Source of the DNA: Victivallales bacterium
Lineage (GTDB): Bacteria; Verrucomicrobiota; Lentisphaeria; Oligosphaerales; Oligosphaeraceae
DNA length: 39,315 nt
Assembly (NCBI GenBank): GCA_017554445.1
Contig: JAFZIJ010000180.1
Coordinates: 1-39,315 of the forward strand
Direction: 5' to 3'
Below the pieces are notes generated by a model that searched no databases, had not been told where the DNA came from, and saw only the letters and a list, made by a program, of their open reading frames with translations. Below are positions 23,364 to 32,624 of the stretch, one piece after another. The number at the start of each line of letters is the position of its first letter. The first letter of the stretch is position 1. The position numbers were made by a program, and so were the translations under genes.

Positions 23364-23549
23364 ACTTGGGCCCCCTACACTTGGGCCTACTGCTTCACTT
23401 GGGTCCCCTAAACTTGGGCTTACTGCTCCACTTGGGCCCCCTACTTTAGCCAACACAGTTATTTTAGCCACCTTACTTTAGCCACGTCGCCTACTTTAGC
23501 CACGTCGCCTACTTTAGCCACGTCGCCTACTTTAGCCACTTCGCCTACT
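23364..23549. repeat. Compound 15/18-bp tandem repeat array
   Basis: Units of 15 and 18 bases alternate: CTTGGGCCCCCTACA then CTTGGGCCTACTGCTTCA, and so on to about 23443. They then change to CTACTTTAGCCACGTCGC (18 bases), four copies at 23491-23544 and before, ending in a C-run at 23551. All unit lengths are multiples of three, but the frame is broken, so it is noncoding or a former coding tract. There are no unique spacers, so it is not CRISPR. Confidence 0.85.
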
Positions 23550-23734
23550 TCCCCCCCTCTACAGGGGCAGCCTCCAGTTCCAAGTTATTAATTTTGCATG
23601 TATAGCTATACGAAATATTTGATTGAGAGGAATGTCTTACTTGTCAATCAACCGAAAGATGATAGTAAACGTCTTAAGGACAAAATTCAATTTTAGAAAT
23701 TATATTTGTTATATTTTTTCCTAATACAATTATT

Positions 23735-25060
23735 TCATACCTTTTCCTCAATAGAATTTGAAATAGTTTCAAAATATGTTATTAATTCTTTTGAGTTATT
23801 TTTTTCGTCTAGATACAATCTCGGAATACGACCATATTGATCGACAAGATTTGGATTGGCGCCAGCTTCAATCAACATTTTCAATGCAGGAAGATTGTTT
23901 TGTCTAATTGCAGTAATGATTGGAGTTCTATCACATCTGATCGCATAGTTTAAATCAGCATTAGCATTAATCAGTAATTCAAGGATATCAAGGTCGTTAT
24001 TTCTAATAGCACAAGCAACACATGTGTCATCAATGTCCATATCTTCTTTTCCTGTTGAAGGATTTACTCCATACTTTAATAAAACTCGAACTTTTTCTAA
24101 ATTATGAGAATATACTGCACCATAAAGTATTTCTGTTGCAATTATATTGCGTTTCCATTTAATACCCACATTTGGATCCTCGCCTGCACTTAGAAGAATT
24201 TCAAGAATTTCAAGATTTTGTACATTTTTCAAAACTTCAGGAGAATCAATGAGGTATTTGTTTAATGTTGAAGGCTCATCTAAACAATCTCTCATGTTGG
24301 CAAGTAAAATCATAAAAGATTCCGAAGAAATATCGCGCTTGCGAAGATTAAATTCTTCCTCAAAAATGTGTTTCTCCTTTTCTGAGAAAGCAGCTTTTGT
24401 CATTGTTGGATAAAATGTTTTTAGTTGTTTTAGCCATTCAAATTTTTCTTGACAATGGCAACCACTCCAGACTCTGGCAAAATGAAAAATTTCATCTGAA
24501 GGAAGATTATCAGACACTATTTTTGATAGGACTTCTATGCTTTCATTTGTGAGACAATTTAGAAATATTGTATCCTTTTTATTTCGATCAACGGGTTGCC
24601 AAATTGCACCATCATCCAATAAGGGCTGTATTGGAAGTCCGTCCTCCAATGCCATACTAATGAGCGATATACCATCGTTATTCTTAGCATTGATATCTGC
24701 ACCAAATTGAAGCAATATCTTGCATAATTTCATATTATATCGTTGATACATCAGAACTGTATTGCCTCTATTATCACATGCATTAGGATCTGCCCCATAT
24801 TCCAAGAATTTAAGGAGGAAGCTTGTATGCCAATGAAGCATTAAAGGTACACGTCCGTCATCATCATGAACATTGGCAAGATATGGTTTGCGTGATAAAA
24901 GTTTTTCAACATCTGGTAATGATAACAAGCCACAGACAATTTGTATATGCAAAGGAAGTGAAACACTTCGATTTCTAAAATAATCAAGAAACTTATTTCC
25001 TATTTCTCGTAAACAATCTGTATATTGCTTAGAAGTAATCCATCTTGAAGCGGAGTTCAT
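23735..25060 (-). CDS. Ankyrin-repeat protein
   Basis: This encodes 441 residues with no signal peptide. Ankyrin repeats are clear in two blocks: residues about 65-165 (LLKFLEYGADPNACDNRGNTVLM; ILLQFGADINAKNNDGISLI) and about 285-425 (LLSAGEDPNVG; LLKYGVNPSTG; LLINANADLNYA; MLIEAGANPNLVDQYGRIP). The middle is a helical non-repeat segment with a Cys/His-containing part. Ankyrin repeats bind proteins. GGAG lies 7 bases before the ATG. It is A+T-rich, unlike the glycan genes. It follows the GmrSD-type gene on the same strand after 131 bases, so may be its partner or regulator; that is inferred from order only. Confidence 0.85.
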   Translation of the reverse strand: MNSASRWITSKQYTDCLREIGNKFLDYFRNRSVSLPLHIQIVCGLLSLPDVEKLLSRKPYLANVHDDDGRVPLMLHWHTSFLLKFLEYGADPNACDNRGNTVLMYQRYNMKLCKILLQFGADINAKNNDGISLISMALEDGLPIQPLLDDGAIWQPVDRNKKDTIFLNCLTNESIEVLSKIVSDNLPSDEIFHFARVWSGCHCQEKFEWLKQLKTFYPTMTKAAFSEKEKHIFEEEFNLRKRDISSESFMILLANMRDCLDEPSTLNKYLIDSPEVLKNVQNLEILEILLSAGEDPNVGIKWKRNIIATEILYGAVYSHNLEKVRVLLKYGVNPSTGKEDMDIDDTCVACAIRNNDLDILELLINANADLNYAIRCDRTPIITAIRQNNLPALKMLIEAGANPNLVDQYGRIPRLYLDEKNNSKELITYFETISNSIEEKV

Positions 25061-25191
25061 TATTCATCTCCAACAAATACAGTGTGAACAACACAACTTG
25101 GGGAATCTATGAGAAATGCAAAGTCGATAAAGCAATAAACGTCTAATAAAAAGTCTATTTAATCTTCTTTTCACACATTATAATATATTTA

Positions 25192-27762
25192 TCAAATAAT
25201 ACTCGGATATAATTCTTTCAAAATTGGAAGTATAACATCACATAATTTTTTGCTCCATTCAGCATGAAACTTAGCCATTCTTATCCAGTCTGTTTCATTG
25301 GTAACACTGACTCCTGATAATTCATATGTCATAAAAGATGCTTTTATATCGTCAGATCGTTCCCATTTTATTTTCTCTCCCAGTTTTTCTTCTATTTCGT
25401 TTTTATGATTGAAGAGATAATCAAATGCTTCTTTGTTCTTTTCCTTATCAAATTTGCCAAGATATATTTGTACACTAGCACAATCAAAATTTGCTCTACA
25501 GATTACATTGAATCCACCCACACCGAAAAAGCCAGCAATCAAATTTGAAGTCGTTGGATTAACATTACAGAAAGGCTGTCCTTCACCAAATTTTTCCTGA
25601 ATATATGGCAGAGCAAATGTCCAATACTTTTTTCGAATTTCATTCCGTTCTGGAATATTTTCAGTATCTTTTGTCTCATTCTGGTCTTTTAGATAGAAAA
25701 TCAAATCAGCAGGATCAGCCCCGAATAGAACAAAAAAACGTTTAAGTGTATTAAGTTTATACTGTGTGCGTGTTCCAGTCCAGATATAGATATTTGGGGC
25801 AATCTGAACTTTGTTTGTGAACTTATCAGGATTACTTGAAACATGCATAGCAAGTTCGATACTTGAATCTGATGTATATGCAAGGTTATTCAGAATAGAA
25901 CTGTCTTCTGCATGCAATATTCTAAGCATTTTTGAATACATATCTGTCCAACTATCAACAAATTGTTCAGAATCTTTATATGCGAATTTGGCTATTTGAC
26001 ATCCACTCATATCAAAATCATCATCTAGTGTAATAGATTCAAACTGCTTTTCTTCTGGTTTGTAGTTTGTAGTAGGATAAACCCAAATTTCTTTTGCCTT
26101 AGAAACCATATATTCATTTCGTTCTTCTAGTTCCGCAAGTGTCCATTTGTCTTTTTGGGCAATAAAATTATTCATTCTGATACCACTATTTTTAAAGCCA
26201 TTCTCAGCGTCTCGCTTGTAGATAAATGGATTATTGCTATAACTACTATTATATGCAGTTAACGTCAAATTTGCAATACGGTGAAGCCATGTGGTATGAA
26301 TCTCACTATAGTCATTTCCAAGAGCTTCTCTCCATGAAGGTGTAATTGTTTGCGGCATGATATGCTCAATGGTATATTCACCATTTTCAATTTTGGAAAA
26401 AACATCTTTTGTTTCAAGTGTACCAAAATTTTCAAATCGTTCAAATAGATAGTTCTTAAAGTGACCTCGCATAAGATACACTTGCTTTTCAGAGAGTGCT
26501 ATTGCGAACTCTTGGTCATCAGGAAATCTACCACTTTGCTTCTTTGAAGTTAATGCAAATTTCATTTTTTCAATGTAGTTATTATATGTCCCATCATAAC
26601 GATGAATTTCTCTATTTAGAGTTAAAAAAACTTTATTTAGAGCATTGGTAGAAACATCACAAATATTCCTACGGAATAGATAGTTCTCAACCATTATAAA
26701 GATTTCCTGTAAATCTTTATTGCTTAGAATACCTTGCTTATGAAGATTTAGCACTTGCATAAAGAAAGGCCTTGATACTGATGTTTCCAAATAATTCAGT
26801 CTATAAATACTTGCATTGACCACGTCATCCTTGAATTGTGATTTTGTCAGAAATTCATAGAGACGGGCATAATCTAATAACTCTTTTAACAATTCTTCAA
26901 TAGAAATATTCCTTTCAATAACATAAGATTTGAAAACCGGATAGATTTTATCCATAGAAGGCGTGGATTGCCTCATAACACTAAGATAATCCCTGATAAA
27001 TAAGCTCACCCCATTGTTGTTATCATTGTTGTTTCCTGTACAAATTTCAATCTTACTCCAATACTTCTTGTAAAACAGTTCTTGGTTTTCGGGGTTCTGT
27101 CCCATAAGAACAAAATTACGAATTTTATCACCTTCAGTCAGATCAACGCCTGTTGAGTTAAGACTTTCAAAAATGAGTTGGGGATTGTCATCCTCTTCCA
27201 CAGTAATGTTAATTACCATAAGTTTACTGATGGCATCATACAAATCATCTATAGATAATTCTTCTTTTTGAATTCTCTCATAGAAGTACAAATAATTAAT
27301 CGTAATATCTGAATTTGGAATATATTCAGATGGTTCTTCATCAAATAACTTTTCAAAAGCTTCAAAATCTTTATTTACTGTTTTAAGCTTAATTCTCTTT
27401 TCCGAAGGATCATATTCATCAACAAGATATTTATTATATACCTTATCAATAAGTTTATCATCCTTTGCAATTAATTTACCTTCTTTTAATATATTATGTA
27501 TTGCTAGTAAAAGCAGTGATATGGTAGTTATTCGTTGTTGTCCGTCAATAATCAAAAATTCTTCTGAAAAACCATTGTAAACACTAACAAGACTTCCAAA
27601 GAAATGCATGTTACGATTATTGACAGACAACTTTACTAAATCATCAAAGAGTTGGCGACAATTATCTATCTTCCAACTGTAATTTCTTTGATACACAGGA
27701 ATGATAAAACGTTTTTCACTTCCATCAAGATATTTAATTAATTTTATTGATTTTCCATCCAT
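25192..27762 (-). CDS. GmrSD-type DUF262/DUF1524 protein with C-terminal DUF4268
   Basis: This encodes 856 residues. The DUF262 (GmrS-like) part has IPVYQRNYSW (21-30) and IIDGQQRITT (71-80), the nucleotide-binding/hydrolysis motifs. The DUF1524 (GmrD-like) nuclease part has H467 in IEHIMPQ, of the His-Me finger type, and HRIANLTL downstream. The last part (about 715-850) matches DUF4268, with KYWTFALPYIQEKF and a terminal helix. GmrSD proteins are type IV restriction enzymes that cleave phage DNA with modified cytosines. The gene is strongly A+T-rich against its surroundings, suggesting transfer. No strong ribosome binding site is seen. The ankyrin gene follows it. Confidence 0.9.
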   Translation of the reverse strand: MDGKSIKLIKYLDGSEKRFIIPVYQRNYSWKIDNCRQLFDDLVKLSVNNRNMHFFGSLVSVYNGFSEEFLIIDGQQRITTISLLLLAIHNILKEGKLIAKDDKLIDKVYNKYLVDEYDPSEKRIKLKTVNKDFEAFEKLFDEEPSEYIPNSDITINYLYFYERIQKEELSIDDLYDAISKLMVINITVEEDDNPQLIFESLNSTGVDLTEGDKIRNFVLMGQNPENQELFYKKYWSKIEICTGNNNDNNNGVSLFIRDYLSVMRQSTPSMDKIYPVFKSYVIERNISIEELLKELLDYARLYEFLTKSQFKDDVVNASIYRLNYLETSVSRPFFMQVLNLHKQGILSNKDLQEIFIMVENYLFRRNICDVSTNALNKVFLTLNREIHRYDGTYNNYIEKMKFALTSKKQSGRFPDDQEFAIALSEKQVYLMRGHFKNYLFERFENFGTLETKDVFSKIENGEYTIEHIMPQTITPSWREALGNDYSEIHTTWLHRIANLTLTAYNSSYSNNPFIYKRDAENGFKNSGIRMNNFIAQKDKWTLAELEERNEYMVSKAKEIWVYPTTNYKPEEKQFESITLDDDFDMSGCQIAKFAYKDSEQFVDSWTDMYSKMLRILHAEDSSILNNLAYTSDSSIELAMHVSSNPDKFTNKVQIAPNIYIWTGTRTQYKLNTLKRFFVLFGADPADLIFYLKDQNETKDTENIPERNEIRKKYWTFALPYIQEKFGEGQPFCNVNPTTSNLIAGFFGVGGFNVICRANFDCASVQIYLGKFDKEKNKEAFDYLFNHKNEIEEKLGEKIKWERSDDIKASFMTYELSGVSVTNETDWIRMAKFHAEWSKKLCDVILPILKELYPSII

Positions 27763-28411
27763 AATAACTATTCTTGCAACTTTATTTATATCACGTTTTC
27801 TATTATATCATTTTATGACAATCGTCATTTAATACCTTTTGTCCAACTTACCAATCGAAGCGAAGCACATATGTCTTTCTAGCCAAGAGCTTTTGAACTT
27901 ATACAGTCTATTGAAGTCATAGATTCACTTGAAATCATTACTTGCACAGCATTTATTGGTATTATCATCTATTCTTTATCATCATGCCTCATATTATTCG
28001 ACATTCATTTCAAAACATACATATAATATATGCTTTTATAGAAAAATCAAGCAGTTATCCAACCATAAAGCCTTTGATGTCTCTGCCCTTAGAGCAGTGT
28101 ATCTGTCTGTAGATAACATTAACACACTACAGACATGTAGCCATGGGAAACACTTTTTTTCGTTTCACAGCGTTGTTCATAAAATTCGAGCTAAAAGGAT
28201 ATTTCTGCCATGAGGCGGAAGTCCACTGCGTCGTTGCATGGAAAGGTGAAAATGACACAACTGAAACAGCAGTCCTCCTGCCAATCCTCCATTTTGTACA
28301 TAAATAGGATTAATGAAAAGTACTAGAAAATGTGGATGTTATCGACATGCATGTCGATGAACAAGTTATAAAGAAAGAAGTGTATTAACTCCTTTCGCCA
28401 TTCTATAGTAT
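27763..28411. other. A+T-rich gene-free stretch
   Basis: Apart from the promoter-like region at 27802-27828, I see no gene. A forward open frame (27929-28213, TTG start) has no ribosome binding site and no domain. No tRNA or tandem repeat was found. It separates the GmrSD-type gene from a hydrolase remnant. Confidence 0.6.
27802..27828 (-). promoter_or_regulatory. -10 box and small palindrome upstream of the GmrSD-type gene
   Basis: On the minus strand a perfect TATAAT (27807-27802) lies about 40 bases before the start codon. Just upstream is ATGAC-AATC-GTCAT (27815-27828), a 5-bp inverted repeat located where a -35 box would be, so a regulator could block access. No good -35 box is visible. 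Confidence 0.4.
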
Positions 28412-28590
28412 TCACTTTGCCAGCAACACACCAGTCTTGCGCGCCTTCAGCGGCATGCGCCACGTTTTCTCGCCAGTTTTCTGCAACGCGATATCGCCGT
28501 AAAGGCACATTAATTCTTTCACACCGCATTCCACAACCAGTTCCAGTTCAGTTATATCCAAATTGTTTTCATTGCGGATGGCGAACTACA
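28412..28590 (-). pseudogene. Broken 3' end of a glycoside-hydrolase gene
   Basis: Read on the minus strand, this segment encodes a C-terminus matching the last part of the hydrolase at 29997-32603, ending in TGVLLAK and its own TGA. By my count 49 of the last 57 residues agree. Further upstream it has a TAG (28588-28586) where the intact protein has Leu, and the match stops near 28598. A 35-base stretch is identical. It is a remnant of a paralogue or a partial duplication, placed just past the DUF1016 gene. Confidence 0.88.
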
Positions 28591-28711
28591 ATTCCAGTAA
28601 TTCACAGTTAACGCCCTCACCAAGGTCTTCTCAATTCCTTTCTCTATTGGATTGTTCAGATTTTGATGGATGTTTGTTCGAAGATGTAGCGAATGTGTCC
28701 ACTCTGGTCTT

Positions 28712-29824
28712 TCACGACATTTTGTTTTTTGTTTTGCTTTTCGAAGCCTCGTCAAGCAATGCCGCCAATTTATCACGCAGTTGCGTTTCGTCTGGCAAAT
28801 ACAGTTGATATTTGCTCACAAACAGGTGATTTGATATCCCTTGTGTGGCGTACTGGACAACCAAATCATCCTTGCTGGCTCCCAAAACAATTCCAACAGG
28901 CTCGGAATCGCCTTTGCTACCAACTTCCGTCTTGAAATAATTCAGATACATATTCATCTGCCCAATGTCCTGATGCTTTATCATGCCACGTTTCAAGTCG
29001 ATTAGCACAAAACACTTGAGCAAATAGTTATAGAACACAAGATCAACCCTACACGGATGTTCCGTATTGAGTGGTATGCGGTATTGGCTAGCGACAAAAG
29101 AGAAACCACGTCCTAATTCAAGAAGAAAGTCACGCAAATGCTCGATAAGCGCCGCATGAAGCCGTCCTTCCTTCAATCGTTCCGCAACTGGCAGTCCGGC
29201 AAACTCAAGAACGTATGGATCACGAAGGATGTCTTCTGGCTTCTGCACACGATTGCCTTCATTTGCTAAAGCGAGAACTCCCTCTTTGTCACGAGAAAGC
29301 GCGATTCGATGGAAGAGCATGGATTGCATCTGCCTTCTAAGTTCGCGGACACTCCACTTCGAGATTTCGCATTCTTTTTGATAGAACGCAATTTCAAGTG
29401 GATCGTCTGTGCGAAGAATCTCAAGATAATGACTCCATGTCAAAAATCCAGACGTCTGGATTTTTTCAAAAAAGTCAGACGTCTGGATTTTTTGGGACAT
29501 AAGATAGAACTTGCGCATGTAATGTAAGTTAGAATGTGCAAATCCTCGCCCCAACCGAAGCGATAAATCATGTGCGAGTCTCTGCATCAACCTATCACCA
29601 TAAACAGCTCTATCCGAACCATTTTGTTCATACTCCACGATATATTCGCCTGTTTTCCAATAGGTCTGAAGCATGATTGTGTTCATTGCCGCCTTCAATC
29701 CAGTGCGAGCATCCTGAACAAGACTCTCAATGGCTGAAACCAATGCCTCATACGTCGGCATTGCTTGCGAAGATACGCTTTCCGGTTCTCTCCTGTCATT
29801 CACTTTATTGTTTCTTGTAGCCAT
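28712..29824 (-). CDS. DUF1016 / YhcG family PD-(D/E)XK nuclease
   Basis: This encodes 370 residues. The N-terminal DUF1016 part (28-190) is helical, with YWKTGEYIVEYEQNG and the FAHSNLHYMRKFYL and TWSHYLEILR segments. The C-terminal PD-(D/E)XK nuclease part has D261 in RVDLVFYN and D276-L-K278 in VLIDLKRG. Such proteins often sit in mobile or restriction loci and near toxin genes. Inside the N-terminal part a nine-residue unit (KIQTS...) is repeated in frame, made of a DNA palindrome (29442-29465). The gene lies between two copies of a hydrolase 3' end. It ends 114 bases from the remnant at 28412-28590. Precise function is not established. Confidence 0.9.
   Translation of the reverse strand: MATRNNKVNDRREPESVSSQAMPTYEALVSAIESLVQDARTGLKAAMNTIMLQTYWKTGEYIVEYEQNGSDRAVYGDRLMQRLAHDLSLRLGRGFAHSNLHYMRKFYLMSQKIQTSDFFEKIQTSGFLTWSHYLEILRTDDPLEIAFYQKECEISKWSVRELRRQMQSMLFHRIALSRDKEGVLALANEGNRVQKPEDILRDPYVLEFAGLPVAERLKEGRLHAALIEHLRDFLLELGRGFSFVASQYRIPLNTEHPCRVDLVFYNYLLKCFVLIDLKRGMIKHQDIGQMNMYLNYFKTEVGSKGDSEPVGIVLGASKDDLVVQYATQGISNHLFVSKYQLYLPDETQLRDKLAALLDEASKSKTKNKMS
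29442..29491. repeat. Repeated palindrome inside the DUF1016 gene
   Basis: A perfect 24-bp palindrome centred on GACGTC spans 29442-29465 (A-run, TCCAGACGTCTGGA, T-run). Its right half, CAGACGTCTGGATTTTTT, recurs 27 bases on. In protein this is a nine-residue repeat (KIQTSDFFE, KIQTSGFLT), keeping the frame. Confidence 0.85.
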
Positions 29825-29996
29825 ATCTGCTCTTTGTCGTCAAATTGAAATGATGATCATACAGTCAACCATAATACCTACACAGCTCTACTATACTCAA
29901 TCTTTTCGAATAGTCAATTTCATCTAAACTATTATTTCCATTCTTTTTTATTACAAATACTACATCATCTTGAAAAACACAATTCGTTTGCCCTCC

Positions 29997-32603
29997 CTAT
30001 TTCGCCAGCAGCACACCGGTCTTTCGCGCCTTCAGCGGCATACGCCATGTTTTCTCGCCAGTTTTCTGCAACGCGATATCGCCATAAAGGCATGTCAGTT
30101 CATTGGCATCGCATTCCACAACCAGTTCCAGTTCAGCGATATCCTTGTTACTTTCATTGCGAATCGTGAACAGCAGTTCACGGCCGTCACGACCGTCGCC
30201 ATAGCGTTCGATCATGATATTTTTCTGATTACAACGCGCCATCGTCTCAGGCTCCCAGCCAGCCTCGTTCAGACGGCGCACCAACGGCACGATGGTCTTG
30301 AAAAGCTCTCGGTCGCGTTCACACTGCCGCGTCTTGCCGAAATAACGCTTCCAATTGGCATAACCCGCCTTCTCTTCGCCACCAATCGTGCTAACGCCCG
30401 GATAGAAGCCATAGAACAGTTGATGATCGCAATACTTAAGCATCTGTTCCGCCGTCACTTCTGGAACGGGACGTGAATAGTTTCCTTCCTGCAACAAGTT
30501 GCATACTGGACGCCGATAAGCATAGAAACGTTTCATGCAACATGTGTCGTCATCCTGCACGACGGTGTCGCGCGAACCGCCGCCCCAACTGCCGACTTCA
30601 CTGCCATAAATATCGACGGATGCCCCATGAAAGCGGTGCGAAATGCCGAAGACGTTGCCGAAAATCAACTTGCCTTTGCTGTGTAGCCGTTCGGCAAGCC
30701 ATTTGACAAACGCGACTTGATGCTGAATGCCGTCCGCGCATGGGACGCCCGTCACGCTGTCGTATGTCAGACTTTCCGTCATGACCGCCAGATGTCCAGG
30801 GCGGACATTTAAGTAGTTGACAGCGAATGCGTAATCCAAACTGTCGAGATACACGCCGTCAACGAGATCAATATTCTTTCCAATCGTATAGTCCCAACAG
30901 AGCGATGCACGATTCGGCTTCGGAAGACGCGGATCGGAATTCGTCCGCCACCAATGGAACCATTTGTCATATTGGTCAACGGCGAACGGATGTTCGCCAT
31001 CCGGCTTGACAGGCAGTGAATTCAACGCGGCATGCGCGGCGATGTGCCGCGGCGCATCAAACCATGTCTTGCCTTCCTCCGGATGCGCCGCCCAGCCTTT
31101 TAACTCCGCCAATCGTTCAGGAACCGTGATATGTTCCTCGCTACCAGTTTTTTTCGCAATCTCCTGCCGCATGCCCCACGCTTCCGTATAGGGGAATGCA
31201 CGGATTCCATGAACATGGCCTTTTTCAATCTCCTCCTTGCTGCCCATCGTCGCAGGAGCCTCCCAGAAGGCCAGTCCGAAATCCTCTGGATTATCCGGCA
31301 AGGCACCCGGCCAGATCGGCCACAGCCACGTTCCCTCTTCTTTTGGCTTTGTTCTCGATGCAAACAACCTACCATAGATTTCATAAAAGCGCTTCATAGC
31401 GGAACGGAAGCCCCATTCGCCATCGAAAGTAAATATAACTAAATCCACTTCACCGTGGCCGCCGTGGCCGTCCCGCGGCAACAAACCAATCGCCGTGCTA
31501 CTGACGATTCCGTTCTCATCCACGATACGGTCTTCAAAGGCTGGCTTGTCAAACGGCGTTCCCAATGCAATTTTCACACCATCTTTCTCAATGGCTGTAA
31601 ATGGATACGGCGCAACACCATGACTACCAACGGATGTGGCCTGTAATGAATAGATTTTTCCTTTTTCAATTTTTTTCGAATCACGCCACAGCCGATGCCA
31701 TTTGCCGCCAACACAGTCCATCGACAGTCGAAATTCAATATCCAACGCTCTCGGCTTAGGCGGGTTATGGATGTCATCAATTTCCGCATGAACCGTCCAT
31801 TCACCATGTTCCCCACGTCGCCAGACGCTTTTCAGAACCAGACTACTTTCACGGCTGCGCAAAACACCCTTCACGCTACCATCCGCTTGAACCAACTGCG
31901 TCCTTTCATCGAATACCACATCGCGCGTCGTTGCGCCGCCTGTGCATGTCAATTGATATTCAGCACAATCCGCATGCAAACCACGCCATTGGCATATCGA
32001 AAAACGCAGGCCATGAACACGTTGCGGCACGGGATAAATCAATTTGACCGTCTCCCACTGGTTGCTTGTGCTCAATGATATCGGGAAACGGCAATGCGTA
32101 TGGCTGAACGGCGAATAGGTCCAGCCGCCACCAGCGGGAATATCATCCGTAATATCCTTTCCGGCAGCATCATACACCTTCAAATAAACAATAAAAGTCG
32201 ATTCTGGATTAGGAACACGTCCTTTGAAGGATATTTCACAAATTCCCCCCGGCATCACCGACGCAACGGTGGATGGTTGGACGCCATGACCGTAGCGTTC
32301 ATTTCCGCCTACACGAACAAATGTTTCGCCATTTTCCGTCATCAACTGACAGCCAGGCTCGGGTGTTTTCCCGCCGAACATGATCGCCTCCCATTGTCGT
32401 TCGTCTTTTTGAAAATCTTCCCGCAGAATGACTTCTGCCTGCGATTTTTCAAAAATCCGTTCTTTTACGGCAAATCCGCCCGGAAGAGAGCCAGCCGCCA
32501 TGCCTGCAACATGAATCTCTCCATTTTCCTTGAAATCAAGTTTCAGTTCAGCGGCATTCAACATGGCAAAACACCCTAGCAACAATAGAGATAAATTCTT
32601 CAT
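29997..32603 (-). CDS. Secreted TIM-barrel glycoside hydrolase-like protein, family unassigned
   Basis: This encodes 868 residues with a signal peptide (1-18). The N-terminal half (20-400) is beta-rich; 70-220 looks like a carbohydrate-binding module and 240-400 like a beta-sandwich that precedes many alpha-glycosidase-type barrels. A barrel follows (about 430-770), with D587 in DGVYLDSLDY, a strand-end Asp as used by GH27/31/36 enzymes, and further conserved-looking patches KLIFGNVFG and QDDDTCCMKRF. The C-terminal all-beta domain (780-868) is the piece duplicated at 28412-28590. I cannot name the CAZy family. The gene is 21 bases downstream of the hydrolase at 32625-35903, so they are probably cotranscribed. 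Role: glycan breakdown outside the cytoplasm. Confidence 0.7.
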   Translation of the reverse strand: MKNLSLLLLGCFAMLNAAELKLDFKENGEIHVAGMAAGSLPGGFAVKERIFEKSQAEVILREDFQKDERQWEAIMFGGKTPEPGCQLMTENGETFVRVGGNERYGHGVQPSTVASVMPGGICEISFKGRVPNPESTFIVYLKVYDAAGKDITDDIPAGGGWTYSPFSHTHCRFPISLSTSNQWETVKLIYPVPQRVHGLRFSICQWRGLHADCAEYQLTCTGGATTRDVVFDERTQLVQADGSVKGVLRSRESSLVLKSVWRRGEHGEWTVHAEIDDIHNPPKPRALDIEFRLSMDCVGGKWHRLWRDSKKIEKGKIYSLQATSVGSHGVAPYPFTAIEKDGVKIALGTPFDKPAFEDRIVDENGIVSSTAIGLLPRDGHGGHGEVDLVIFTFDGEWGFRSAMKRFYEIYGRLFASRTKPKEEGTWLWPIWPGALPDNPEDFGLAFWEAPATMGSKEEIEKGHVHGIRAFPYTEAWGMRQEIAKKTGSEEHITVPERLAELKGWAAHPEEGKTWFDAPRHIAAHAALNSLPVKPDGEHPFAVDQYDKWFHWWRTNSDPRLPKPNRASLCWDYTIGKNIDLVDGVYLDSLDYAFAVNYLNVRPGHLAVMTESLTYDSVTGVPCADGIQHQVAFVKWLAERLHSKGKLIFGNVFGISHRFHGASVDIYGSEVGSWGGGSRDTVVQDDDTCCMKRFYAYRRPVCNLLQEGNYSRPVPEVTAEQMLKYCDHQLFYGFYPGVSTIGGEEKAGYANWKRYFGKTRQCERDRELFKTIVPLVRRLNEAGWEPETMARCNQKNIMIERYGDGRDGRELLFTIRNESNKDIAELELVVECDANELTCLYGDIALQKTGEKTWRMPLKARKTGVLLAK

Positions 32604-32624
32604 AAATATCGAGTATTCAGAAAA

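Larger units (their letters stand above)
23231..23734. other. Gene-free spacer: repeat field then A+T-rich boundary
   Basis: This 504-base gap has no credible gene. Positions 23258-23355 hold a perfect 14-bp inverted repeat and 9-bp units, 23364-23549 hold 15- and 18-bp units, and from about 23585 the composition changes abruptly to A+T-rich, the start of the defence-like island. A minus-strand open frame across the repeats encodes only low-complexity peptide. Confidence 0.8.

Noticed and set aside
23223..23471. 82-residue minus-strand frame across the repeat field
   Set aside because: It is low-complexity peptide from tandem repeats, overlaps the end of the phosphoesterase gene, and has no ribosome binding site.
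23364..23549. CRISPR array
   Set aside because: Units are directly adjacent with 15/18-base periods and no unique spacers; no cas genes are present.
27929..28213. 94-residue forward frame in the island gap
   Set aside because: TTG start without a ribosome binding site, no domain, and A+T-rich sequence in which such frames occur by chance.
28323..28529. 68-residue minus-strand frame near the hydrolase remnant
   Set aside because: It is the shifted frame of the duplicated hydrolase 3' end; the remnant's own frame is the meaningful one.
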